Of a stretch of 64,000 bases of DNA, positions 50,182 to 58,244 are shown one piece after another. A program made the position numbers and the translations under genes. The first letter of the stretch is position 1. Every line of letters starts with the position of its first letter. The notes under the pieces were generated by a model that saw nothing but the letters and a program-made list of their open reading frames with translations, was not told the origin of the DNA and made no database searches. The stretch lies in NCBI GenBank assembly GCA_965204235.1, contig OZ241979.1:3038001-3102000 (forward strand), read 5' to 3'. This DNA is from JAJDTQ01 sp965204235 (GTDB lineage: Bacteria; Desulfobacterota; Binatia; UBA9968; JAJDTQ01).

Positions 50182-50987
50182 CACCCGAACCCCCAGCCGA
50201 CCTTCAGCAGGGCGTCGAGGTTGGCGAGCCCGAGATCCGGCCACACCGAGTTGAGGGTCGCGACGCCGACTCCGGCCACGATCAGCAGCAGCAGGAAGAG
50301 CTTGGCCCGGTCCTGTCCGTGGAGGCTGCCGAGCTGGATCGGCTCCCGGGTCAGGTAGGCCGAGGCGGCGAACAGCTCTTCGCCGATGAGCGTGTAGTCA
50401 CAGGAGGCGATGAAGAACGCCACCTGCTCCGGACTCACCGAGGCCCCCACCTGCATGGCGCCCGCCTGCTGTCCCGCCTCCGCCAGGATCAGCGACTCCG
50501 CGGCGAACTGGCCGAAGAGGAAGGCCCCGGCCACCCGTTCCCGCTGCACCAGGCCCACGTATCCCGCGGCAAAGGCGAACTGCTCCTCCGAAAGGAAGAC
50601 GACGTTCCGCGGGTCGAACTGGCCCGACCTGCCCTCGGCGCGGTAGGCGTCGCGGAACACGTTCTCCGCGATGGCCATGACCTCGGGGTCGTTCTGCGGC
50701 AGCAGCAGCCGGGACTTGTAGCGCGCGGCCTTGCGGGCCACGTAGTAGAGCACCCCGAGGCAGGCGTACAGCACCGGGCCCACCCGGGTGATCCCGGTGG
50801 TGAAGGAGAGGGGCCGGCCCAGCTCCGCGGACCGCCCCGCGGCCTCGTCGATGGCGTCCACCCCGGCTAGGCGCCGCACGTGGAGGTCCCTTCGCCGCCG
50901 GGCCGTGCGGACGTAGTACAGCACCGGCCCGATCATCAGCGCGAGGATCACCACCACCGCGGGGGTGGCGTCGTCGAACCCGCCCAT
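50178..50987 (-). CDS. DUF6754-like membrane protein, unknown operon
   Basis: 269 residues. N-terminal helix (VVVILALMIGPVLYYVRTA), then AIDEAAGRSAELGRPLSFTTGI, a second helix (VGPVLYACLGVLYYVA), a soluble middle domain (FDPRNVVFLSEEQFAFAAGYVGLVQRERVAGAFLFGQFAAESLILAEAGQ) and a C-terminal helix. The GRPLSF(T/S)TG block is my reason for naming DUF6754, with moderate certainty. It starts at the TGATG overlap with the preceding small gene. Confidence 0.65.
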   Translation of the reverse strand: MGGFDDATPAVVVILALMIGPVLYYVRTARRRRDLHVRRLAGVDAIDEAAGRSAELGRPLSFTTGITRVGPVLYACLGVLYYVARKAARYKSRLLLPQNDPEVMAIAENVFRDAYRAEGRSGQFDPRNVVFLSEEQFAFAAGYVGLVQRERVAGAFLFGQFAAESLILAEAGQQAGAMQVGASVSPEQVAFFIASCDYTLIGEELFAASAYLTREPIQLGSLHGQDRAKLFLLLLIVAGVGVATLNSVWPDLGLANLDALLKVGWGFGW

Positions 50988-51274
50988 CAGCCCTTCCCGC
51001 CCTCCGCGGCCAACTCCTCGATGCGCCGGATGAGCCGCTCCACGTTGTCCCGGGACTGGAGGAACGCGGGCAACTCCCGCGACTTCGCCCCGAACAGCGG
51101 CAGCATCATGGGAAGGCTCATGACCGCGGCGGCATGGAACAGCGAAGTGAGCGGCTTGTAGGTTTCGAGGAACAGGACGGCCGGCACCGTCATCCTGCGG
51201 ACGTGCACCGCGGAAGCGAGCTGCTCGATGAGGGCGTCCGCGGTTCCGCCGGCGCTGTGGTCAGGCAGTTCCAT
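50987..51274 (-). CDS. Small protein heading the five-gene membrane operon
   Basis: 95 residues, starting MELPDHSAGGTADALIEQLA. A hydrophobic middle (PAVLFLETYKPLTSLFHAAAVMSLPMMLPLFG) could be one or two membrane helices. It ends in a coiled-coil-like LIRRIEELAAEGGKG. Its stop overlaps the following start as TGATG. A MITE-like element lies 42 bp upstream and may be part of the promoter region. Confidence 0.6.
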   Translation of the reverse strand: MELPDHSAGGTADALIEQLASAVHVRRMTVPAVLFLETYKPLTSLFHAAAVMSLPMMLPLFGAKSRELPAFLQSRDNVERLIRRIEELAAEGGKG

Positions 51275-51315
51275 CCATGCTTCCCTCCTTCGTGGTCCCG
51301 GGCGACGACTGATTG

Positions 51316-51431
51316 TAGGAACCTCTGATCAATTCCGGCTTGGGGCGCGCCCTCCTTATGGAAAAGCGCGTCCTTCGACTTCGCTTCGCTACGCTCAGGA
51401 CGAACGGGGCAATTGTTCAGAGTTTCCTATA
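51316..51431. repeat. MITE-like element, copy E (complete, inverse orientation)
   Basis: TAGGAACCTCTGATCAATTCC at the left and AATTGTTCAGAGTTTCCTATA at the right, with the same core and flanking TA. It is placed between the divergent five-gene operon and yejA. Confidence 0.8.
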
Positions 51432-51509
51432 AGAGAAATTGGACGTTTCGGCAAGTTGCAGCAAAGCTGCTACATGTAGGGCGAACGTTGCAACTCGAGG
51501 AGGATTCCA

Positions 51510-53348
51510 ATGCGCGCCAGATGGATAGGGACCGCGGCGTTGGTAGCGTTGACCGCGGCGGTTCCCGCGGCTTCCGGCGGCGAGGTCCGCACGAGCCACG
51601 GCATCGCCATGCACGGGGACCTGAAGTACGGGGCGGACTTCGAGCACTTCGACTACGTGAACCCCCATGCGCCCAAGGGGGGCGCGGTGCGGCTGGAGGC
51701 CATCGGAACCTTCGACAGCTTCAACCCGTTCATCGTCAAGGGCAACCCCGCGGCGGGCATCGGGCGCATCTACGAGACCCTGACCACCGGCTCCGCGGAC
51801 GAGCCCTTCAGCGAGTACGGGCTGCTGGCCGAGAGCGTCACGTGGCCCCGGGACCGCTCCTGGGTGGAGTTCACGCTGCGGGCGGAGGCCCGGTGGCACG
51901 ACGGCGAGCCGGTCACCGCGGAAGACGTCCTCTGGACCTTCGAGACCCTGCGCGCCAAGGCCGTCCCCTTCTACCGGGGCTACTACCGCGACGTGCGAAA
52001 GGTCGAGGCGCGGGGCGAGAGGACGGTGCGGTTCACCTTCGGCAAGGGCTCCAACCGGGAGCTGCCCCTGATCCTCGGGCAGTTGGTGGTCCTCCCGAAG
52101 CACTACTGGGCGGAACGGGACTTCACCCGGACGACCCTGGAGCCGCCCCTGGGGAGCGGTCCCTACAGGGTGGGCGCGTTCGAGCCCGGTCGCTACGTGG
52201 AGTACCGCAGGGTGGAGGACTACTGGGGCAAGGAGCTGCCCGTGAACGTGGGACGCGACAACTTCGACCGGGTGCGCCACGACTACTACCGGGACGGCAC
52301 CGTGTCGGTGGAGGCGTTCAAGGCCGGGGAGTACGACTTCCGGGCGGAGAACAGCTCCAAGAACTGGGCCGCGGCCTACGATTTCCCCGCGCTCCGGCAG
52401 GGTCTCGTGAAGAAGGAAGAGGTCCCCCACGACCGCTCCACCGGGATGCAGGGGTTCGCCTTCAACACCCGCCGGCCGTTGTTCGCGGACCCGCGGGTGC
52501 GGCGCGCCCTCGCCTATGCGTTCGACTTCGAGTGGTCCAACCGGAGCCTCTTCTACGGCCAGTACACGCGCACGCGCAGCTACTTCGACAACTCGGAGTT
52601 GGCGGCCGCGGGGCTTCCGGGTCCGGACGAGTTGGCGATCCTCGAACCCTACCGGGACCGTCTGCCCGAGGAGGTCTTCACCGCCGAGTACGAGCCGCCG
52701 GCCACCGACGGCTCCGGCCGCATCCGGGCCAACCTCCGCACCGGGTCCAAACTGCTGCGCGACGCCGGATGGCGCATCCACAAGGCCACCCGCAAGCTGA
52801 CCCACCGGGAGACCGGCCAGGTCATGGAGTTCGAGATCCTGCTGGTGAGCCCGCTGTTCGAGCGCGTGGTCCTGCCCTTCACCCGGAACCTGGCTCGGCT
52901 CGGGGTCACCGCGGCCGTGCGGACCGTGGACAGCGCCCAGTACCGGCGGCGGCTGGACGACTTCGACTTCGACATGGTCATCGGCAGTTGGGGCCAGTCC
53001 CTGTCCCCGGGGAACGAGCAGCGCGACTTCTGGGGCTCGGACTTCGCGCACCGACCGGGAAGCCGGAACCTCATGGGCATCGAGGCCCCGGTGGTGGACG
53101 CCCTGATCCGCGGCGTCATCGCCGCCGCGGACCGGAAGAGCCTGGTGAGCCACGTCCGCGCCCTGGACCGGGTGCTCCAGTGGGGCCACTGGGTGATCCC
53201 CCAGTGGCACATCCCCTACGACCGCCTGGTCTATTGGGACCGGTTCGGCCGCCCGGAGACCACCCCCGCCCAGGGAGTCCAGTTCGACGCCTGGTGGATC
53301 GACGCCGGCAAGGCCGCAGCCCTGGACGCCCGGCGGAGCGACGGCTAG
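51510..53348 (+). CDS. yejA: YejA-like periplasmic oligopeptide-binding protein
   Basis: 612 residues. Strong GAGGAGG ribosome-binding site 51497-51503. Signal peptide MRARWIGTAALVALTAAVPAASGG. The SBP_bac_5 domain shows DFEHFDYVNPHAPKGGAVRLE, AIGTFDSFNPFIVKGNPAAGI and WSRWHDGEPVTAEDV-like family blocks, and the end VIPQWHIPYDRLVYWDRFGRP is typical of YejA. In E. coli YejABEF imports microcin C and other peptides. It leads into yejB but a repeat element separates them. Confidence 0.88.
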   Translation: MRARWIGTAALVALTAAVPAASGGEVRTSHGIAMHGDLKYGADFEHFDYVNPHAPKGGAVRLEAIGTFDSFNPFIVKGNPAAGIGRIYETLTTGSADEPFSEYGLLAESVTWPRDRSWVEFTLRAEARWHDGEPVTAEDVLWTFETLRAKAVPFYRGYYRDVRKVEARGERTVRFTFGKGSNRELPLILGQLVVLPKHYWAERDFTRTTLEPPLGSGPYRVGAFEPGRYVEYRRVEDYWGKELPVNVGRDNFDRVRHDYYRDGTVSVEAFKAGEYDFRAENSSKNWAAAYDFPALRQGLVKKEEVPHDRSTGMQGFAFNTRRPLFADPRVRRALAYAFDFEWSNRSLFYGQYTRTRSYFDNSELAAAGLPGPDELAILEPYRDRLPEEVFTAEYEPPATDGSGRIRANLRTGSKLLRDAGWRIHKATRKLTHRETGQVMEFEILLVSPLFERVVLPFTRNLARLGVTAAVRTVDSAQYRRRLDDFDFDMVIGSWGQSLSPGNEQRDFWGSDFAHRPGSRNLMGIEAPVVDALIRGVIAAADRKSLVSHVRALDRVLQWGHWVIPQWHIPYDRLVYWDRFGRPETTPAQGVQFDAWWIDAGKAAALDARRSDG

Positions 53349-53381
53349 CGGCGGCCGCGCCCACGGACCGAAACCCGTCAT

Positions 53382-53526
53382 GGGAAACCCTGAACGATTG
53401 CCCCCGTTCGTCCTGAGCGTAGCGAAGCGAAGAGGTCCGTTCATCCTGAGCGTAGCGAAGCGAAGTCGAAGGACGCGCTTTCCCATAAGGAGAGGCGCCT
53501 CGAGCCGGGATTGACCGGAGATTCCC
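53382..53526. repeat. MITE-like element, copy F (in the yejA-yejB gap)
   Basis: From GGGAAACCCTGAACGATTG to the end ATTGACCGGAGATTCCC. The core CGTCCTGAGCGTAGCGAAGC appears twice in tandem, as in copy D. Its final bases CGGAGATTCCC lie directly before the yejB GTG and provide the GGAG ribosome-binding site. Confidence 0.8.
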
Positions 53527-54642
53527 GTGTTCGCCTACATCCTGCGCCGGCTGCTGCTGATCCTTCCGACCCTGTTCGGCATCATGGTGCTGAACTTCGT
53601 CATCATCCACTCGGCCCCGGGCGGGCCGGTGGAGCAGCTCCTGGCCAAGCTCCAGCAGACCGACGTGGCGGCCACCGAACGTTTCGCCAGCGGCGGCGAC
53701 TCGCGCGAGGCCGGACCTTCGGCGCAGCCGTCCCGGGACCCGGGCGCGGCCGGCGGCGGCAAGTACCGGGGCGCCCGGGGCATCGACCCCGAGTTCATCC
53801 GGGAGATCGAACGGCAGTTCGGCTTCGACAAGCCGGCGCACCAGCGGTTCTTCCTCATGATGGGCAACTTCCTGCGGTTCGACTTCGGCGACAGCTTCTT
53901 CCGCGACCGCTCGGTGGTGCAACTGGTGGCGGACAAGCTGCCGGTGTCCGTCTCGCTGGGACTCTGGACCACGCTGCTGGTGTACCTGGTGTCCATTCCC
54001 CTGGGGGTGGCCAAGGCGGTGCGGGACGGCTCGCGCTTCGACGTCTGGAGCTCGGGCGCGGTCATCGTGGGCAACGCGGTGCCGGGGTTCCTGTTCGCCA
54101 TCCTGCTGATCGTGCTGTTCGCCGGGGGGCGCTACCTGGACTGGTTCCCGCTGCGCGGCCTGGTGTCGGACCACTGGAGCGAGCTCGGCGCGTGGCAGCG
54201 GGTCACCGACTACCTCTGGCACATCACCCTGCCGGTGCTGTCCATGGTCATCGGCGGCTTCGCCGGCCTCACCATGCTCACCAAGAACTCGTTCCTGGAC
54301 CAGATCCACCAGCAGTACGTCATGACCGCCCGGGCCAAGGGGCTCAGCGAGCGCCGGGTGTTGTACCGGCACGTGTTCCGCAACGCCATGCTCATCGTCA
54401 TCGCCGGCTTTCCCGGCGCCTTCGTGGGCGTGCTGTTCACCGGCGCGCTGCTGACCGAGGTGATCTTCTCGCTGGACGGAGTCGGCCTGCTGGGGTTCGA
54501 GGCGGCCATCAACCGCGACTACCCGGTGATGTTCGGGACCCTGTACTTCTTCACGCTGCTCGGGCTGGTGATGAAGCTGGCGGAGGACCTGACCTACGTG
54601 GCGGTGGACCCGCGCATCGATTTCGAGAGCCGGGAGACCTGA
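53527..54642 (+). CDS. yejB: YejB-like peptide ABC permease
   Basis: 371 residues from a GTG at 53527, with GGAG six bases before it, inside the end of the repeat element. MFAYILRRLLLILPTLFGIMVLNFVIIHSAPGGPVEQLLAKLQ is the classical YejB start. The binding-protein-dependent transport motif region is present (GLTMLTKNSFLDQIHQQYVMTARAKGLSERRVLYRHVFRNAM), and six helices are seen. It forms the inner-membrane channel with the YejE part of the next gene. Confidence 0.9.
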   Translation: MFAYILRRLLLILPTLFGIMVLNFVIIHSAPGGPVEQLLAKLQQTDVAATERFASGGDSREAGPSAQPSRDPGAAGGGKYRGARGIDPEFIREIERQFGFDKPAHQRFFLMMGNFLRFDFGDSFFRDRSVVQLVADKLPVSVSLGLWTTLLVYLVSIPLGVAKAVRDGSRFDVWSSGAVIVGNAVPGFLFAILLIVLFAGGRYLDWFPLRGLVSDHWSELGAWQRVTDYLWHITLPVLSMVIGGFAGLTMLTKNSFLDQIHQQYVMTARAKGLSERRVLYRHVFRNAMLIVIAGFPGAFVGVLFTGALLTEVIFSLDGVGLLGFEAAINRDYPVMFGTLYFFTLLGLVMKLAEDLTYVAVDPRIDFESRET

Positions 54643-54661
54643 CGCCGCCCCGGTGGCCCCC

Positions 54662-57412
54662 ATGACGCCCCTCAACCGAAGACGCCTGGACAACTTCCGC
54701 GCCAACCGGCGCGGGTACGCGTCGCTGCGGATCTTCTGCGCGCTGCTGCTGGCCAGCCTGTTCGCCGAGTTCATCGCCAACGACCGGCCCCTGCTCGTCC
54801 GCTACGACGGCCGGTTCTACGCGCCGGTGCTGGCGGACTACCCGGAGACGGAGTTCGGCGGCTTCCTCGAATCCACCGCGGACTACAATGACCCGGAGGT
54901 CCGGGCGCTCATCCAAGAGCGCGGCTGGATGCTGTGGCCCCCCGTCCCCTACCGCTACGACACCGTGGTCCATGACCTGCCCACACCGGCGCCGTCGCCG
55001 CCGAGCCGTCAGAACTGGCTCGGCACCGACGACCAGGCCCGGGACGTGGCGGCGCGGCTGATCTACGGCTTCCGCATCTCCGTCCTGTTCGGCCTCGTCC
55101 TGACCCTGGCGAGCTCCGTGGTCGGCATTGCCGCGGGCGCGGTGCAGGGGTACTTCGGCGGCTGGCTCGACCTGGTCTTCCAGCGTTTCATCGAGATGTG
55201 GTCGGGCCTGCCCACCCTCTACCTGCTGATCATCCTCGCCAGCGTGGTGACGCCGAGCTTCTGGTGGCTGCTGGGGTTCATGCTGCTGTTCAGTTGGATG
55301 GCGCTGGTGGGGGTGGTGCGGGCGGAGTTCCTGCGCGCGCGGAACCTCGACTACGTGAAGGCGGCCCGGGCCCTGGGGGTGGGCAACCCGCGCATCATCG
55401 CCCGCCACGTGCTTCCCAACGCCATGGTGGCGGCGTTGACCTTCCTGCCCTTCGTCACCAGCGGCGCGGTGGTGACGCTGACGGCGCTGGACTTCCTGGG
55501 CTTCGGCCTCCCACCGGGCTCGGCCTCCCTGGGCGAACTGCTGAAGCAGGGCAAGGACAACCTGCACGCGCCCTGGCTCGGTTTCACCGCCTTCCTCGTC
55601 ATCGCCGTCATGCTGAGCCTGCTGGTGTTCATCGGCGAAGGGGTGCGCGACGCCTTCGACCCGCGCAAGACCTTCGCGCCCGAGGCCGCGGGCCGCGCCG
55701 AACCCGCAGCGGCGCCGGCAGGAACAGCCAGGGCGGCCGGGGCCGAACCCGCGCCGGGTCCCGGAGCCGACGCGCCGCTGCTCGCCATCCGCGACCTGGC
55801 GGTGCGTTTCGGCTCGGGGCCCGGCGCGGTGGAGGCTGTGGACGGCGTCTCCCTCGCCGTCCACCGGGGCGAGACCGTGGCCCTGGTGGGGGAGAGCGGC
55901 TCGGGCAAGTCGGCCACCGCGCTGTCGGTCCTGCAGCTCCTGCCCTACCCCGCGGCCAGCCACCCCCGAGGCAGCATCCGCTTCCAGGGCACGGAACTGG
56001 TGGGCGCCGCCCCCCGGACCCTGCAACGCATTCGCGGCGACCGCATCGCCATGATCTTCCAGGAGCCCATGACCTCCCTCAACCCGCTCCACACCATCGA
56101 GCGCCAGGTCGGCGAGACCCTGAAGCTCCACAAGGGGCTCGACGGCCCCGGGGCCGCCCACCGGACCCTGGAGTTGCTGCGGCTGGCGGGCATCCCGGAG
56201 CCCGAGCGCCGCCTGGGCGCGTACCCCCACGAGTTGTCCGGCGGGCAACGGCAGCGGGTGATGATCGCCATGGCGCTGGCCAACGAGCCGGATCTGCTCA
56301 TCGCGGACGAGCCCACCACCGCCCTGGACGTCACCGTCCAGGCCCAACTCCTGGCCCTGCTGGCGGACCTGCGGCAACGCCTGGGCATGGCCATCCTGTT
56401 CATCACCCACGACATGGGCATCGTGCGCAGGCTGGCCGACCGCCTGTGCGTCATGCAACAGGGCAGGGTCGTCGAGGCGGGCGTGGCCGCGGACGTGCTG
56501 GAACGGCCCCGTCACCCTTACACCCGCCACCTGCTCGCGGCCACTCCCAAAGGCGCCCCCGATCCCGGGGACGCGGCCTCCGCGCCGGTGCTCGCCTGCG
56601 AGGACCTCAAGGTCTGGTACCCGGTGAAGGCCGGCGTCCTGCGGCGCACCGTCGATCACGTACGCGCGGTGGACGGCGTTTCCGTGGAGCTCCGCGAGGG
56701 CCGAACCGTGGGCGTGGTCGGGGAAAGCGGCTCGGGCAAGACCACCCTCGGAATGGCGCTGCTGCGGCTGGCGGCCAGCGACGGAGCGGTCCGCTACGAC
56801 GGCCGGGACGTCCGGGGACTGCGCTCGGCCGCGCTGCGGCCGCTGCGCCGGGACATGCAGGTGGTGTTCCAGGACCCCTACGGCTCCCTGAACCCGCGCC
56901 TGTCCGCGGCGCAGATCATCGAGGAGGGTCTGGTGGTCCACGGGCTCGGGCGCACCCCGGAGGAGCGCGACCGGCTCATCGTGGAAGCCCTGAGGGAGGT
57001 GGAGCTGGAGCCCGAGGCGCGGCACCGCTATCCCCACGAGTTCTCCGGCGGCCAGCGCCAGCGCGTCGCCATCGCCCGGGCCATGGTGCTGAAGCCCCGG
57101 TGCGTGGTGCTGGACGAGCCCACCTCCGCCTTGGACGTGTCGGTCCAGGCCCAGATCGTGGACCTCCTCCGAAGGCTCCAGCAGCAGCACCGCTGCGCCT
57201 ACCTGTTCATCAGCCACGACCTCAAGGTGGTGCGCGCCATGAGCCACCACGTCATGGTGCTCCACGAGGGCGTGGTGGTGGAGCAGGGACCTACCGAAGC
57301 CATATTCGAGAGACCCGGGCACGACTACACCCGGGAACTCGTGGCCGCGGCCTTCGACCGGGAGGCCGGGACGACGCCCCGGTCTCGCCGATTCCCCCCG
57401 CGTGGGGAGTGA
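54662..57412 (+). CDS. YejE-YejF fusion: peptide ABC permease joined to a double ATPase
   Basis: 916 residues from an ATG at 54662. Residues 1 to about 345 are YejE (MTPLNRRRLDNFRANRRGY; helices and the EAA-like loop AEFLRARNLDYVKAARALGVG). An Ala/Pro/Gly-rich linker of about 30 residues follows. Then two full ABC cassettes: the first with GESGSGKSATALSVLQLL, ELSGGQRQRVMIAMAL and LLIADEPTTALDV; the second with GESGSGKTTLGMALLRL, EFSGGQRQRVAIARAM and CVVLDEPTSALDV. E. coli has yejE and yejF as separate genes. No stop or frameshift lies between, so this is a genuine fusion in this genome. Confidence 0.88.
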   Translation: MTPLNRRRLDNFRANRRGYASLRIFCALLLASLFAEFIANDRPLLVRYDGRFYAPVLADYPETEFGGFLESTADYNDPEVRALIQERGWMLWPPVPYRYDTVVHDLPTPAPSPPSRQNWLGTDDQARDVAARLIYGFRISVLFGLVLTLASSVVGIAAGAVQGYFGGWLDLVFQRFIEMWSGLPTLYLLIILASVVTPSFWWLLGFMLLFSWMALVGVVRAEFLRARNLDYVKAARALGVGNPRIIARHVLPNAMVAALTFLPFVTSGAVVTLTALDFLGFGLPPGSASLGELLKQGKDNLHAPWLGFTAFLVIAVMLSLLVFIGEGVRDAFDPRKTFAPEAAGRAEPAAAPAGTARAAGAEPAPGPGADAPLLAIRDLAVRFGSGPGAVEAVDGVSLAVHRGETVALVGESGSGKSATALSVLQLLPYPAASHPRGSIRFQGTELVGAAPRTLQRIRGDRIAMIFQEPMTSLNPLHTIERQVGETLKLHKGLDGPGAAHRTLELLRLAGIPEPERRLGAYPHELSGGQRQRVMIAMALANEPDLLIADEPTTALDVTVQAQLLALLADLRQRLGMAILFITHDMGIVRRLADRLCVMQQGRVVEAGVAADVLERPRHPYTRHLLAATPKGAPDPGDAASAPVLACEDLKVWYPVKAGVLRRTVDHVRAVDGVSVELREGRTVGVVGESGSGKTTLGMALLRLAASDGAVRYDGRDVRGLRSAALRPLRRDMQVVFQDPYGSLNPRLSAAQIIEEGLVVHGLGRTPEERDRLIVEALREVELEPEARHRYPHEFSGGQRQRVAIARAMVLKPRCVVLDEPTSALDVSVQAQIVDLLRRLQQQHRCAYLFISHDLKVVRAMSHHVMVLHEGVVVEQGPTEAIFERPGHDYTRELVAAAFDREAGTTPRSRRFPPRGE

Positions 57413-57443
57413 CCCGCAAGCCGACGAGGCCGCGGCGCGGCGT

Positions 57444-58244
57444 TCAACCGGTCGGCGACGGGAGCGGGGTCCGGACCACTCCTTCGGGAAGGTCCTGGAC
57501 GAAGAGAGAGGCGGGCAGGGCCACGTTGACTTCGGGCTCGTCGTAGCGGACCTCGTAAGAACGCTGGAGCGGCGGCGTCTCCAGGGTGATCGTCAGCGGG
57601 AAGCGTCCGAACGGGGTGTCGGAGAAGTCCTCGAAGGTGGCGAGGTACAGGAGCTCCCCGGAGGGACCCACGCGCCACCAGCGGACCGGAGCCGTCCTCC
57701 CGGAGTCGAAGGCGAGCACGTCGGCGCTCCCGTCAGGGAGCACGCGCCGCAACCCGAGGGAGTCCGCTCCCCAAGGCGCGTCCGAGTCCACCGGCGGGAC
57801 CCCCAGCAGCAGCGCGGCCATCTCGTGCGGCTCCAGCAGCATCCGGGTGGCGCGGTAGAGGTTCTCCCGCGACGCCCTGCCGCGGTAGAAACGCGCTTCG
57901 GAGGGCAGGTAACCGGTCACCTCGCCGTCGTCCACCGTAAGGATCAGCGCCGCGCCCACCACGGAGAAGGCTTCGAGCCTCAGACGACGGGGCCTGTGGA
58001 CCAGGACCGCGGCGCTGAACCCGCCCCTCTCCCCGCTCACCCGGTAGCTGATCCTGGCAAGGCTCCGGAGCGACCGAAACGCCTGGTCTCTCTGGGCCAG
58101 AAGCGAGGTCAGGCGAGGGAGAGGGGCGAGCGGGGGATCGGGAGCGGGCGGGGAAGACCCCGGAAACGAACACCCCGCCAGCAGGACGGCGGCGCAGAGG
58201 CGCGCCGCGGCCGAGCCGGTCCGCTTGCGCCGGGAGCCGGTCAA
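57444..58244 (-). CDS. LolB/DUF4292-like lipoprotein
   Basis: 266 residues from a TTG at 58244 whose last bases overlap the upstream stop (TTGA). Signal and lipobox: MTGSRRKRTGSAAARLCAAV, then LLAGCSF. After a Pro-rich linker comes a beta-rich domain (RISYRVSGERGGFSAAVLVH; LRLEAFSVVGAALILTVDDGEVTGYLP; EVNVALPASLFVQDLP) with the shape of the LolA/LolB fold, DUF4292-like. It may help to carry lipoproteins or lipids to the outer membrane. It is the second gene after the TPR lipoprotein. Confidence 0.7.
   Translation of the reverse strand: MTGSRRKRTGSAAARLCAAVLLAGCSFPGSSPPAPDPPLAPLPRLTSLLAQRDQAFRSLRSLARISYRVSGERGGFSAAVLVHRPRRLRLEAFSVVGAALILTVDDGEVTGYLPSEARFYRGRASRENLYRATRMLLEPHEMAALLLGVPPVDSDAPWGADSLGLRRVLPDGSADVLAFDSGRTAPVRWWRVGPSGELLYLATFEDFSDTPFGRFPLTITLETPPLQRSYEVRYDEPEVNVALPASLFVQDLPEGVVRTPLPSPTG

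Noticed and set aside
51316..51431. Rho-independent terminator instead of a mobile element
   Set aside because: A stem can form in the core, but the same ends recur in six other places with inverted repeats and TA flanks, which fits a mobile element better; a terminator side effect remains possible.
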